Shown here: positions 41,555 through 50,976 of the stretch, piece after piece
How positions within the stretch are numbered: the stretch's first letter is position 1
Layout: every line of letters begins with the position of its first letter
Source: Pseudonocardia sp. ICBG1293
GTDB taxonomy: Bacteria; Actinomycetota; Actinomycetes; Mycobacteriales; Pseudonocardiaceae
Reading direction: 5' to 3'
Length of the DNA: 64,000 nucleotides
NCBI RefSeq assembly: GCF_020131355.1
Contig: NZ_JAHLEL010000044.1
Span: 496,001 to 560,000, forward strand
The notes under the pieces: generated by a model
What the model saw: the letters and a program-made list of their open reading frames with translations, nothing else
What the model was told of the DNA's origin: nothing
Databases searched by the model: none
Program-made: the position numbers and the translations under genes

Positions 41555-41971
41555 TCAGGCCGTCCCGTCCGGCCGGTACGCCGACGGCGCGACGCCGGCC
41601 GGGCGTCCGTCCTCCAGCCGGCGCTTGAGCGCGAAGGCGTGCGCCTTGAACGCGCGGTGCCGCCGGTCGGACTCGGCGCGCAGCCACCGGCGGCGGCGCA
41701 GCCGCCCGCCGGACGGCGCACCGTCCGGGTCCGCGCGCAGGAAGAAGTGCAGGACGGTGCCGTCGCCCTCCGGCTCGCACCAGATCTCCATGGTCCCCAC
41801 CAGCGCGCCGGTCACGGTCCACCGCGGCCCGGCCGGGCCACGGTCGTGCGCCACCTCGGGCCGCAGGTCCGGCCAGTACGACGGCCACCGGGAGGGGTCG
41901 GCGAACTCCGCCGCGACCCGCTCACGGGGCACGGCCAGGAAGGTCTCGTCGATCACGTCGATCGCGGGCAC
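41555..41971 (-). CDS. SRPBCC family protein (Rv2186c-like)
   Basis: 138 residues. Start AIDVIDETFLAVPRERVAAEFADPSRW and the core TVTGALVGTMEIWCE fit the polyketide cyclase/START-like fold; the basic C-terminus (RRRRWLRAESDRRHRAFKAH) contains the final helix. Second SRPBCC gene in the region; Rv2186c takes this position in M. tuberculosis. GTG at 41971. It is the last backbone gene before the IS island. Confidence 0.8.
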   Translation of the reverse strand: MPAIDVIDETFLAVPRERVAAEFADPSRWPSYWPDLRPEVAHDRGPAGPRWTVTGALVGTMEIWCEPEGDGTVLHFFLRADPDGAPSGGRLRRRRWLRAESDRRHRAFKAHAFALKRRLEDGRPAGVAPSAYRPDGTA

Positions 41972-42092
41972 GCCGCCAGCGTGCCACCCCGGGCGACGGT
42001 GCCGGTCGGGGGTACCGTCGCGGCCCGGACCGGACCGGCGACCCCGCTCGTCGACCCGTTATGTCCGATTCGATGTACGTGGACCCTACTTA

Positions 42093-42213
42093 GAGGTCAT
42101 TTCAGAACGAGGTCGACGTGTCTGTTGTAGACGACAAGCGGCTATCTGACCTGCCGTTTGATCTGTCGTCGAGGGGTCAATGGAAACTCGACAAGTCGTT
42201 CTGAAACGACCTC
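42093..42213 (+). repeat. MITE M1 (121 bp)
   Basis: Terminal repeats GAGGTCATTTCAGAACGA and, at the right end inverted, GAGGTCGTTTCAGAACGA (17 of 18 match). No coding capacity. Flanked by TTA on both sides. Confidence 0.88.
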
Positions 42214-42280
42214 TTAGACGTCGTTTCAGAAGTGGTGGGCCCGGTTCTGCCGGTGACGGCGGGGCTGGCAGCATCGGCTG

Positions 42281-42874
42281 ATGGTCGCGCCTCGTGTGTC
42301 TGAGAAGACGAAGATTTTCGAGTTGGAGATCGTCCTGACCGAGGTGGTGCCGGCGGTCCGGCGTCGGGTGCAGGTGCCGGGCGAGGTCGACTTGGCGGTG
42401 TTGCACGAGGTGGTGCAGTCAGTGATGGGCTGGACGAACTCTCATCTGCACGAGTTCGAGATCGTCGGGCGCCGCTACGGGATCCCAGACCCGGACTGGC
42501 CCGGACAGGATGTCGCCGACGAGACGAAAGAGAAGCTGTTTCGGCTGGTCAAGGCTGGTGACCGGTTCGGTTACGTCTACGACTTCGGTGACAACTGGGC
42601 CCACGAGATCACCGTCGAGGCGGTCGCGGCCGTCGAGCCGGGAGTGTGCTATCCGCGATGCGTCGCCGGGCAGGGGGCGTGCCCGCCCGAGGACGTCGGC
42701 GGGATCGGGGGGTATGAGGACTTCCAGGCCGTGCTCGCCGACCCTGACCATCCCGACCGCGCCGAGCGCCTGGAGTGGGCGGGCGGGCCGTTCGACCCGC
42801 ACCGCTTCGACCCTGACGAGGCCGACCGGGCCTTGGAGTGGCTGGCCTGGCGGCCGCTGGCCCCGACCTCGTAG
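42281..42874 (+). CDS. Plasmid pRiA4b ORF-3-like protein, passenger of IS element A
   Basis: 197 residues. The fold resembles pRiA4b_Orf3/IS1096-type accessory proteins: FELEIVLTEVVPAVRRRVQVPG, VVQSVMGWTNSHLHEFEI, and YVYDFGDNWAHEI are hallmark phrases. Two cysteines in CYPRCVAGQGACPPEDVGG may bind metal. Function unknown; it is repeatedly found inside insertion sequences. It converges on the transposase with 31 bp between stops. Identical in protein sequence to the second copy at 47725-48318. Confidence 0.85.
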   Translation: MVAPRVSEKTKIFELEIVLTEVVPAVRRRVQVPGEVDLAVLHEVVQSVMGWTNSHLHEFEIVGRRYGIPDPDWPGQDVADETKEKLFRLVKAGDRFGYVYDFGDNWAHEITVEAVAAVEPGVCYPRCVAGQGACPPEDVGGIGGYEDFQAVLADPDHPDRAERLEWAGGPFDPHRFDPDEADRALEWLAWRPLAPTS

Positions 42875-42905
42875 GCGAGTGCCTCAGCGAGGGCTGGGTC
42901 GACCA

Positions 42906-43745
42906 TCACTTCGGCTTCGGCTTGGTGAGGCGGCGGTGGCAGATCAGGGCGCAGGCCAGCGATAACAGCGCGGTGATCGTGGATTCGGCGCGGTCGTAGC
43001 GCAGCGCGAGGCGGCGGAAGTCCAGCAGCCAGGACATGGTGCGCTCGACGACCCAGCGGACCCGCCCGAGCCGGGTGGAGTCCTCGATCCCGCGCCGGGC
43101 GATCCGCACCCCGATCCCACGCCCACTCAGGTAGCGGCGGCAGCGGGGATAGTCGTAGCCCTTGTCGGCGTGCACCTTGTCCGGCCGACGTCGCGGACGC
43201 CCCGGCTGTCCCGCCCGTTCGCGGACGCCGGGGTTGGTGTCCAGCAGCGGGGCGAGCATCCGACTGTCGTGGGTGTTCGCCCCGGTGACCAGCGCATGCA
43301 GCGGGAGCCCGCCTCGGTCGCAGAGCACGTGGTACTTGCTGCCCGCCTTCCCGCGATCGGTCGGCGAGGGCCCGGTGGCCTCGCCGCGGCGCTTGGCCCG
43401 CACGCTCACGCTGTCCACCGCCGCCCGCGACCAGTCCAGCAGGCCCTGCTGGGCGAGGCGGTCGAGCATCACCCGGTGCAGCTGGGCCCAGACCCCGGCC
43501 TGCTGCCACTGCCGTAGCCGCCGCCAGCAGGTCACTCCGGACCCACAGCCGAGCTCGGCGGGCAGCGCGTTCCAGCTGATCCCGGTCTTGAGCACGAACA
43601 CGATCCCGGCCAGAGCGGCCCGATCCGGCACCCGCGGACGGCCTGTCCGTCCCCGCTTGTGCTTGCGCGGCTTGGGCAGCAGCGGCTCCACCAGCGCCCA
43701 CAGCTCGTCGCTCACCAATCGCTCGACACAAGATCGCCGCGCCAC
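42906..43745 (-). CDS. IS5-family transposase, element A copy 1
   Basis: 279-residue DDE transposase, apparently full length and carried on one frame. Catalytic residues are suggested by AAVDSVSVRAKRRGE (first Asp), HADKGYDYPRCRRYL (second Asp) and WVVERTMSWLLDFRRLALRYDR (Glu). The N-terminal HTH part is LVSDELWALVEPLLP. Differs from copy 2 only in having one fewer Lys-Pro at the C-terminus. GTG start at 43745. Confidence 0.9.
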   Translation of the reverse strand: MARRSCVERLVSDELWALVEPLLPKPRKHKRGRTGRPRVPDRAALAGIVFVLKTGISWNALPAELGCGSGVTCWRRLRQWQQAGVWAQLHRVMLDRLAQQGLLDWSRAAVDSVSVRAKRRGEATGPSPTDRGKAGSKYHVLCDRGGLPLHALVTGANTHDSRMLAPLLDTNPGVRERAGQPGRPRRRPDKVHADKGYDYPRCRRYLSGRGIGVRIARRGIEDSTRLGRVRWVVERTMSWLLDFRRLALRYDRAESTITALLSLACALICHRRLTKPKPK

Positions 43746-43816
43746 GACCGGACATGATCAGCTACCAGCGCCGATCCACACAGGACCGACACGCCGACTT
43801 CTGAAACGACCTCTAA

Positions 43817-45421
43817 GCTTGATCTTTAACCTTCCGGAGCTGCTGCTGGGAGGTTGATGTAGTTCGGGCGGCGTGTCGGCGGGACATGGGTACGGCCACC
43901 GCTTGATCATCTTCGGGTTCCTTCCACAGAACATCGAAGACGAAAGCGGTGGCCGTGGTGGTCAGTGTGGCTTCTGCCGGGCCAGTGGTGCTCGGTGACA
44001 CTCCGGTCGGGCGGGGTGATCTTGCCGGGTTTCGGCAGGAGTTCTACGCGTCGTTGACTGCGCGAGCGGATGCGCTGTTCGAGCTCACCGACGCCGTGTT
44101 GTGCGCGGACGGCCCGGTTCGCTCGCTACCGGAGCTGACCTTGGTGGCTGAGCACCGTCGCGGGCACGGCGCGATGTACGACGCGTTGGCCTGTGGCAGG
44201 ATCTCCGCCCGGAGGCTGCGCCGGGTGCTGGCCGGTCTCCCGTTGCCCCGTGCCGTCGACGGTCGGATCGTGCTCGCCGTGGATGTCAGCCCGTGGCTGC
44301 GCCCGGACGCTACGACCAGCGATCAGCGGCTGTTCTGCCATGTCTACGGACGCGGAAAGGGCAACGCGCAGCTGATCCCGGGCTGGCCATACTCGTTCGT
44401 CGCCGCCCTGGAGACGGGCCGGACGTCGTGGACGGCGGTCCTGGACGCGGTTCGACTCGGCCCGGCCGACGACGCCACCGCGGTGACCGCCACCCAGCTA
44501 CGCGCGGTCATCGAGCGACTGACCAGCGCCGGGCACTGGCGCCCCGGGGACCCGGACATCGTGATCGTCACCGACACCGGATACGACATCACCCGCCTCG
44601 CCTACGTACTGGCCGATCTGCCCGTCGAGCTGGTCGGACGACTGCGCTCGGACCGGGTCCTGCGCCTGCCCAAGCCGCCACGGCTGCCCGGCACGACCGG
44701 GCGCCCACCCAAGCACGGCCCGGAGATCGCCTTGAACCGGCCCGCCACCTGGATCGAACCGGTGCACACCACGACGACCAAGACCACCCGCTACGGCACT
44801 GCCGTCGCGACCAGCTGGGACCGGGTCCACCCCCGGCTGACCCGGCGCACGTGCTGGATCGACCACGCCGGCGAACTGCCGATCATCGAGGGCACCCTGC
44901 TCCGGCTGCAGGTCGACCACCTACCCGGCGACCGCGACCCGAAGCCCGTGTGGCTATGGAGCTCCGCCACCGACGCGAGCGCCGCCGACGTGGACCGCTG
45001 GTGGCAGGCGTTCCTCCGCAGATTCGATCTCGAGCACACATTCCGCCTGCTCAAGCAGACCCTCGGCTGGACAACCCCGAAGCTGCGCACCCCCGAAGCC
45101 GCCGACCGCTGGACCTGGCTGATCATCGCCTCCCACACCCAACTCCGCCTGGCCCGACCACTGGCCGCCGACCTACGCCGCCCCTGGGAACGACCCGCCG
45201 CCCCCACCCGGCTCACCCCGGCCCGGGTTCGCCGCGCCTTTCGGAACATCCGCGCGCGGACCGTCCTCCCGGCCAGTGCACCGAAACCCAGCCGACCCGG
45301 TCCCGGCCGCCCACCCGGCTCCCGCAACCGGCACACCCCGACCAGCCACGACGTCGGGAAAACGGTCAAACGCGACCGCACCATCACCGCGCGACGACAA
45401 CACACAGGTTAAAAACCAAGC
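43817..45421 (+). mobile_element. IS element B, copy 1 (1605 bp)
   Basis: Left end GCTTGATCTTTAACC, right end inverted GCTTGGTTTTTAACC; flanked by TAA on both sides (a 3-bp target duplication; CTAA is possible if the boundary shifts by one base). Direct orientation relative to copy 2. Confidence 0.85.
43949..45412 (+). CDS. DDE transposase (IS701-like), element B copy 1
   Basis: 487 residues. RNase-H-fold transposase with LAVDVSPWLRPDA (first Asp), VIVTDTGYDITRLAYVL (second Asp) and FDLEHTFRLLKQTLGWTTPKLR (Glu helix), followed by RWTWLIIASHTQLRLAR. The order and spacing resemble IS701/DDE_5-type enzymes, but the 3-bp flanking repeat is not the 4-bp one usual for IS701, so the family label is tentative. 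Basic, Pro-rich C-terminus. GTG at 43949. Identical in sequence to the copy at 49501-50964. Confidence 0.85.
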   Translation: MAVVVSVASAGPVVLGDTPVGRGDLAGFRQEFYASLTARADALFELTDAVLCADGPVRSLPELTLVAEHRRGHGAMYDALACGRISARRLRRVLAGLPLPRAVDGRIVLAVDVSPWLRPDATTSDQRLFCHVYGRGKGNAQLIPGWPYSFVAALETGRTSWTAVLDAVRLGPADDATAVTATQLRAVIERLTSAGHWRPGDPDIVIVTDTGYDITRLAYVLADLPVELVGRLRSDRVLRLPKPPRLPGTTGRPPKHGPEIALNRPATWIEPVHTTTTKTTRYGTAVATSWDRVHPRLTRRTCWIDHAGELPIIEGTLLRLQVDHLPGDRDPKPVWLWSSATDASAADVDRWWQAFLRRFDLEHTFRLLKQTLGWTTPKLRTPEAADRWTWLIIASHTQLRLARPLAADLRRPWERPAAPTRLTPARVRRAFRNIRARTVLPASAPKPSRPGPGRPPGSRNRHTPTSHDVGKTVKRDRTITARRQHTG

Positions 45422-45424
45422 TAA

Positions 45425-45545
45425 GAGGTCGTTTCAGAACGACTTGTCGAGTTTCCATTGACCCCTCGACGACAGATCAAACGGCAGGTCAGATAGCCGC
45501 TTGTCGTCTACAACAGACACGTCGACCTCGTTCTGAAATGACCTC
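45425..45545 (-). repeat. MITE M2 (121 bp, inverted)
   Basis: Reverse orientation of M1; starts GAGGTCGTTTCAGAACGACT. TAA on each side. Directly adjacent to M3 in tandem. Confidence 0.88.
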
Positions 45546-45548
45546 TAA

Positions 45549-45669
45549 GAGGTCGTTTCAGAACGACTTGTCGAGTTTCCATTGACCCCTCGACGACAGA
45601 TCAAACGGCAGGTCAGATAGCCGCTTGTCGTCTACAACAGACACGTCGACCTCGTTCTGAAATGACCTC
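45549..45669 (-). repeat. MITE M3 (121 bp, inverted)
   Basis: Same as M2 and in the same orientation, separated from it by a single TAA. Confidence 0.88.
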
Positions 45670-45672
45670 TAA

Positions 45673-46652
45673 GAGGTCGCGCGGATTGGTCACAGCTTGG
45701 CCGCGGTCGAGTGTCTGGGGGCGAGGGCGGGTACGGGCCTGCCGATCATGAAGTTATCTACGCTTCGTGATCGTCTGGAGGCCGCGTGCCCACCCTGCCA
45801 TCATGGCTGACCGAGCCGTTGTGGGACCAGTTCACCGCGCTGCTGCCTCATCGAGACGAGTTCGATCCCACCCATCCGCTGGGCTGCCATCGCCGCCGGA
45901 TCGCGGATCGGATCGTGTTCGACAAGCTCCTGCAGGTACTGCGGTTCGGCTGCTCGTATGAGGGCATCGCTGACAGCACCTGCTCGGCGACCACCATCCG
46001 CGATCGTCGTGACGAGTGGATCAGGCTCGGGGTCTTCGCCCAGCTGCGTCGGATCGTCCTGGACGCCTACGACCGCATCGTCGGTCTGCTGCTGCACGAC
46101 ATCGCCGTCGATGGCGCCATCACCAAGGCCCCCGGCGGCGGCGAGGTCGCCGGTCCGTCGCCGGTGGACCGGCGCAAACAGGGTATGAAACGTTCGGTGC
46201 TCGTCGAGGGATACGGCATCCCGCTGGGCCGAGTCCTGGCCGGAGCCAACCGGCACGACTCCCCGCTACTGGGCCCCACCCTCGACCGCCTCGATGCTCT
46301 CGGCCCGCTGCCCGACGACATCACCGTGCACCTCGACGCCGGCTATGACTCCGGCAAGACCCGCGACACGCTGGCCGAACGAGGCCTGCACGGCGAGATC
46401 GCGCACAAGGGTGAGAAAGCGCCGATCCAGGCCACCCGCCGCTGGCACGTCGAGCGGACCAACGCTTGGCACAACAGCTTCAACCGGCTGCAGCGCTGCT
46501 ACGAACGACGAGAAATCGTCGTCGACGCGTTCTTCGACCTCGCCGACACGATCGTCACACTCCGTAGCTTGATTCGGCAGGCCTGGACCACACACCGCTG
46601 GAACGCCCGACCTGCACGACGTCCATGATCACCAACCAATCCGCGCGACCTC
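45673..46652 (+). mobile_element. IS element C, copy 1 (980 bp, IS5 family)
   Basis: Ends GAGGTCGCGCGGATTGGT at both termini in inverted orientation; TAA on both sides. Single transposase gene. Confidence 0.88.
45786..46628 (+). CDS. IS5-family transposase, element C copy 1
   Basis: 280 residues, intact. DIAVDGAITKAPGGG (first Asp), VHLDAGYDSGKTR (second Asp), WHVERTNAWHNSFNRLQRCYERR (Glu) form the DDE triad; N-terminal LTEPLWDQFTALLP is the usual DNA-binding part. GTG at 45786 with GGAGG 5 nt upstream. Same protein as the inverted copy at 48410-49252. Confidence 0.92.
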   Translation: MPTLPSWLTEPLWDQFTALLPHRDEFDPTHPLGCHRRRIADRIVFDKLLQVLRFGCSYEGIADSTCSATTIRDRRDEWIRLGVFAQLRRIVLDAYDRIVGLLLHDIAVDGAITKAPGGGEVAGPSPVDRRKQGMKRSVLVEGYGIPLGRVLAGANRHDSPLLGPTLDRLDALGPLPDDITVHLDAGYDSGKTRDTLAERGLHGEIAHKGEKAPIQATRRWHVERTNAWHNSFNRLQRCYERREIVVDAFFDLADTIVTLRSLIRQAWTTHRWNARPARRP

Positions 46653-46655
46653 TAA

Positions 46656-46776
46656 GAGGTCATTTCAGAACGAGGTCGACGTGTCTGTTGTAGACGACAA
46701 GCGGCTATCTGACCTGCCGTTTGATCTGTCGTCGAGGGGTCAATGGAAACTCGACAAGTCGTTCTGAAACGACCTC
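46656..46776 (+). repeat. MITE M4 (121 bp)
   Basis: Sequence and orientation as M1, with TAA on each side, between elements C1 and A2. Confidence 0.88.
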
Positions 46777-46847
46777 TAAGAGGTCGTTTCAGAAGTCGGC
46801 GTGTCGGTCCTGTGTGGATCGGCGCTGGTAGCTGATCATGTCCGGTC

Positions 46848-47693
46848 GTGGCGCGGCGATCTTGTGTCGAGCGATTGGTGAGCGACGAGCTGTGGGCGCT
46901 GGTGGAGCCGCTGCTGCCCAAGCCGCGCAAGCACAAGCGGGGACGGACAGGCCGTCCGCGGGTGCCGGATCGGGCCGCTCTGGCCGGGATCGTGTTCGTG
47001 CTCAAGACCGGGATCAGCTGGAACGCGCTGCCCGCCGAGCTCGGCTGTGGGTCCGGAGTGACCTGCTGGCGGCGGCTACGGCAGTGGCAGCAGGCCGGGG
47101 TCTGGGCCCAGCTGCACCGGGTGATGCTCGACCGCCTCGCCCAGCAGGGCCTGCTGGACTGGTCGCGGGCGGCGGTGGACAGCGTGAGCGTGCGGGCCAA
47201 GCGCCGCGGCGAGGCCACCGGGCCCTCGCCGACCGATCGCGGGAAGGCGGGCAGCAAGTACCACGTGCTCTGCGACCGAGGCGGGCTCCCGCTGCATGCG
47301 CTGGTCACCGGGGCGAACACCCACGACAGTCGGATGCTCGCCCCGCTGCTGGACACCAACCCCGGCGTCCGCGAACGGGCGGGACAGCCGGGGCGTCCGC
47401 GACGTCGGCCGGACAAGGTGCACGCCGACAAGGGCTACGACTATCCCCGCTGCCGCCGCTACCTGAGTGGGCGTGGGATCGGGGTGCGGATCGCCCGGCG
47501 CGGGATCGAGGACTCCACCCGGCTCGGGCGGGTCCGCTGGGTCGTCGAGCGCACCATGTCCTGGCTGCTGGACTTCCGCCGCCTCGCGCTGCGCTACGAC
47601 CGCGCCGAATCCACGATCACCGCGCTGTTATCGCTGGCCTGCGCCCTGATCTGCCACCGCCGCCTCACCAAGCCGAAGCCGAAGCCGAAGTGA
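46848..47693 (+). CDS. IS5-family transposase, element A copy 2
   Basis: 281 residues, same as the 42906-43745 enzyme apart from one additional Lys-Pro at the end (KPKPKPK against KPKPK). GTG start. Probably functional since no stop or shift is seen. Confidence 0.9.
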   Translation: MARRSCVERLVSDELWALVEPLLPKPRKHKRGRTGRPRVPDRAALAGIVFVLKTGISWNALPAELGCGSGVTCWRRLRQWQQAGVWAQLHRVMLDRLAQQGLLDWSRAAVDSVSVRAKRRGEATGPSPTDRGKAGSKYHVLCDRGGLPLHALVTGANTHDSRMLAPLLDTNPGVRERAGQPGRPRRRPDKVHADKGYDYPRCRRYLSGRGIGVRIARRGIEDSTRLGRVRWVVERTMSWLLDFRRLALRYDRAESTITALLSLACALICHRRLTKPKPKPK

Positions 47694-47724
47694 TGGTCGA
47701 CCCAGCCCTCGCTGAGGCACTCGC

Positions 47725-48318
47725 CTACGAGGTCGGGGCCAGCGGCCGCCAGGCCAGCCACTCCAAGGCCCGGTCGGCCTCGTCAGGGTCGAAGCGGTGC
47801 GGGTCGAACGGCCCGCCCGCCCACTCCAGGCGCTCGGCGCGGTCGGGATGGTCAGGGTCGGCGAGCACGGCCTGGAAGTCCTCATACCCCCCGATCCCGC
47901 CGACGTCCTCGGGCGGGCACGCCCCCTGCCCGGCGACGCATCGCGGATAGCACACTCCCGGCTCGACGGCCGCGACCGCCTCGACGGTGATCTCGTGGGC
48001 CCAGTTGTCACCGAAGTCGTAGACGTAACCGAACCGGTCACCAGCCTTGACCAGCCGAAACAGCTTCTCTTTCGTCTCGTCGGCGACATCCTGTCCGGGC
48101 CAGTCCGGGTCTGGGATCCCGTAGCGGCGCCCGACGATCTCGAACTCGTGCAGATGAGAGTTCGTCCAGCCCATCACTGACTGCACCACCTCGTGTAACA
48201 CCGCCAAGTCGACCTCGCCCGGCACCTGCACCCGACGCCGGACCGCCGGCACCACCTCGGTCAGGACGATCTCCAACTCGAAAATCTTCGTCTTCTCAGA
48301 CACACGAGGCGCGACCAT
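47725..48318 (-). CDS. Plasmid pRiA4b ORF-3-like passenger, element A copy 2
   Basis: 197 residues with the same protein sequence as 42281-42874. Convergent to the transposase in the same element. Confidence 0.85.
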   Translation of the reverse strand: MVAPRVSEKTKIFELEIVLTEVVPAVRRRVQVPGEVDLAVLHEVVQSVMGWTNSHLHEFEIVGRRYGIPDPDWPGQDVADETKEKLFRLVKAGDRFGYVYDFGDNWAHEITVEAVAAVEPGVCYPRCVAGQGACPPEDVGGIGGYEDFQAVLADPDHPDRAERLEWAGGPFDPHRFDPDEADRALEWLAWRPLAPTS

Positions 48319-48385
48319 CAGCCGATGCTGCCAGCCCCGCCGTCACCGGCAGAACCGGGCCCACCACTTCTGAAACGACGTCTTA

Positions 48386-49365
48386 GAGGTCGCGCGGATT
48401 GGTTGGTGATCATGGACGTCGTGCAGGTCGGGCGTTCCAGCGGTGTGTGGTCCAGGCCTGCCGAATCAAGCTACGGAGTGTGACGATCGTGTCGGCGAGG
48501 TCGAAGAACGCGTCGACGACGATTTCTCGTCGTTCGTAGCAGCGCTGCAGCCGGTTGAAGCTGTTGTGCCAAGCGTTGGTCCGCTCGACGTGCCAGCGGC
48601 GGGTGGCCTGGATCGGCGCTTTCTCACCCTTGTGCGCGATCTCGCCGTGCAGGCCTCGTTCGGCCAGCGTGTCGCGGGTCTTGCCGGAGTCATAGCCGGC
48701 GTCGAGGTGCACGGTGATGTCGTCGGGCAGCGGGCCGAGAGCATCGAGGCGGTCGAGGGTGGGGCCCAGTAGCGGGGAGTCGTGCCGGTTGGCTCCGGCC
48801 AGGACTCGGCCCAGCGGGATGCCGTATCCCTCGACGAGCACCGAACGTTTCATACCCTGTTTGCGCCGGTCCACCGGCGACGGACCGGCGACCTCGCCGC
48901 CGCCGGGGGCCTTGGTGATGGCGCCATCGACGGCGATGTCGTGCAGCAGCAGACCGACGATGCGGTCGTAGGCGTCCAGGACGATCCGACGCAGCTGGGC
49001 GAAGACCCCGAGCCTGATCCACTCGTCACGACGATCGCGGATGGTGGTCGCCGAGCAGGTGCTGTCAGCGATGCCCTCATACGAGCAGCCGAACCGCAGT
49101 ACCTGCAGGAGCTTGTCGAACACGATCCGATCCGCGATCCGGCGGCGATGGCAGCCCAGCGGATGGGTGGGATCGAACTCGTCTCGATGAGGCAGCAGCG
49201 CGGTGAACTGGTCCCACAACGGCTCGGTCAGCCATGATGGCAGGGTGGGCACGCGGCCTCCAGACGATCACGAAGCGTAGATAACTTCATGATCGGCAGG
49301 CCCGTACCCGCCCTCGCCCCCAGACACTCGACCGCGGCCAAGCTGTGACCAATCCGCGCGACCTC
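48386..49365 (-). mobile_element. IS element C, copy 2 (980 bp, inverted)
   Basis: Inverted copy of 45673-46652 with TTA at both ends. Confidence 0.88.
48410..49252 (-). CDS. IS5-family transposase, element C copy 2
   Basis: 280 residues, same protein as 45786-46628, with the complete DDE triad. Confidence 0.92.
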   Translation of the reverse strand: MPTLPSWLTEPLWDQFTALLPHRDEFDPTHPLGCHRRRIADRIVFDKLLQVLRFGCSYEGIADSTCSATTIRDRRDEWIRLGVFAQLRRIVLDAYDRIVGLLLHDIAVDGAITKAPGGGEVAGPSPVDRRKQGMKRSVLVEGYGIPLGRVLAGANRHDSPLLGPTLDRLDALGPLPDDITVHLDAGYDSGKTRDTLAERGLHGEIAHKGEKAPIQATRRWHVERTNAWHNSFNRLQRCYERREIVVDAFFDLADTIVTLRSLIRQAWTTHRWNARPARRP

Positions 49366-49368
49366 TTA

Positions 49369-50973
49369 GCTTGATCTTTAACCTTCCGGAGCTGCTGCTG
49401 GGAGGTTGATGTAGTTCGGGCGGCGTGTCGGCGGGACATGGGTACGGCCACCGCTTGATCATCTTCGGGTTCCTTCCACAGAACATCGAAGACGAAAGCG
49501 GTGGCCGTGGTGGTCAGTGTGGCTTCTGCCGGGCCAGTGGTGCTCGGTGACACTCCGGTCGGGCGGGGTGATCTTGCCGGGTTTCGGCAGGAGTTCTACG
49601 CGTCGTTGACTGCGCGAGCGGATGCGCTGTTCGAGCTCACCGACGCCGTGTTGTGCGCGGACGGCCCGGTTCGCTCGCTACCGGAGCTGACCTTGGTGGC
49701 TGAGCACCGTCGCGGGCACGGCGCGATGTACGACGCGTTGGCCTGTGGCAGGATCTCCGCCCGGAGGCTGCGCCGGGTGCTGGCCGGTCTCCCGTTGCCC
49801 CGTGCCGTCGACGGTCGGATCGTGCTCGCCGTGGATGTCAGCCCGTGGCTGCGCCCGGACGCTACGACCAGCGATCAGCGGCTGTTCTGCCATGTCTACG
49901 GACGCGGAAAGGGCAACGCGCAGCTGATCCCGGGCTGGCCATACTCGTTCGTCGCCGCCCTGGAGACGGGCCGGACGTCGTGGACGGCGGTCCTGGACGC
50001 GGTTCGACTCGGCCCGGCCGACGACGCCACCGCGGTGACCGCCACCCAGCTACGCGCGGTCATCGAGCGACTGACCAGCGCCGGGCACTGGCGCCCCGGG
50101 GACCCGGACATCGTGATCGTCACCGACACCGGATACGACATCACCCGCCTCGCCTACGTACTGGCCGATCTGCCCGTCGAGCTGGTCGGACGACTGCGCT
50201 CGGACCGGGTCCTGCGCCTGCCCAAGCCGCCACGGCTGCCCGGCACGACCGGGCGCCCACCCAAGCACGGCCCGGAGATCGCCTTGAACCGGCCCGCCAC
50301 CTGGATCGAACCGGTGCACACCACGACGACCAAGACCACCCGCTACGGCACTGCCGTCGCGACCAGCTGGGACCGGGTCCACCCCCGGCTGACCCGGCGC
50401 ACGTGCTGGATCGACCACGCCGGCGAACTGCCGATCATCGAGGGCACCCTGCTCCGGCTGCAGGTCGACCACCTACCCGGCGACCGCGACCCGAAGCCCG
50501 TGTGGCTATGGAGCTCCGCCACCGACGCGAGCGCCGCCGACGTGGACCGCTGGTGGCAGGCGTTCCTCCGCAGATTCGATCTCGAGCACACATTCCGCCT
50601 GCTCAAGCAGACCCTCGGCTGGACAACCCCGAAGCTGCGCACCCCCGAAGCCGCCGACCGCTGGACCTGGCTGATCATCGCCTCCCACACCCAACTCCGC
50701 CTGGCCCGACCACTGGCCGCCGACCTACGCCGCCCCTGGGAACGACCCGCCGCCCCCACCCGGCTCACCCCGGCCCGGGTTCGCCGCGCCTTTCGGAACA
50801 TCCGCGCGCGGACCGTCCTCCCGGCCAGTGCACCGAAACCCAGCCGACCCGGTCCCGGCCGCCCACCCGGCTCCCGCAACCGGCACACCCCGACCAGCCA
50901 CGACGTCGGGAAAACGGTCAAACGCGACCGCACCATCACCGCGCGACGACAACACACAGGTTAAAAACCAAGC
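49369..50973 (+). mobile_element. IS element B, copy 2 (1605 bp)
   Basis: Direct repeat of 43817-45421 with TTA on both sides instead of TAA, consistent with an independent insertion. Confidence 0.85.
49501..50964 (+). CDS. DDE transposase (IS701-like), element B copy 2
   Basis: 487 residues, same protein as 43949-45412. Confidence 0.86.
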   Translation: MAVVVSVASAGPVVLGDTPVGRGDLAGFRQEFYASLTARADALFELTDAVLCADGPVRSLPELTLVAEHRRGHGAMYDALACGRISARRLRRVLAGLPLPRAVDGRIVLAVDVSPWLRPDATTSDQRLFCHVYGRGKGNAQLIPGWPYSFVAALETGRTSWTAVLDAVRLGPADDATAVTATQLRAVIERLTSAGHWRPGDPDIVIVTDTGYDITRLAYVLADLPVELVGRLRSDRVLRLPKPPRLPGTTGRPPKHGPEIALNRPATWIEPVHTTTTKTTRYGTAVATSWDRVHPRLTRRTCWIDHAGELPIIEGTLLRLQVDHLPGDRDPKPVWLWSSATDASAADVDRWWQAFLRRFDLEHTFRLLKQTLGWTTPKLRTPEAADRWTWLIIASHTQLRLARPLAADLRRPWERPAAPTRLTPARVRRAFRNIRARTVLPASAPKPSRPGPGRPPGSRNRHTPTSHDVGKTVKRDRTITARRQHTG

Positions 50974-50976
50974 TTA

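Larger units (their letters stand above)
42217..43813. mobile_element. IS element A, copy 1 (1597 bp, IS5 family with passenger)
   Basis: Left end GACGTCGTTTCAGAAGTGG, right end inverted GAGGTCGTTTCAGAAGTCGG; flanked by TTA and TAA. Carries a transposase and a convergent passenger gene. Its ends match those of the 121-bp MITEs over GAGGTCGTTTCAGAA. Confidence 0.87.
46780..48382. mobile_element. IS element A, copy 2 (1603 bp, inverted)
   Basis: Inverted copy of 42217-43813, 6 bp longer because of an extra Lys-Pro codon pair in the transposase. TAA on the left and TTA on the right. Confidence 0.87.
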
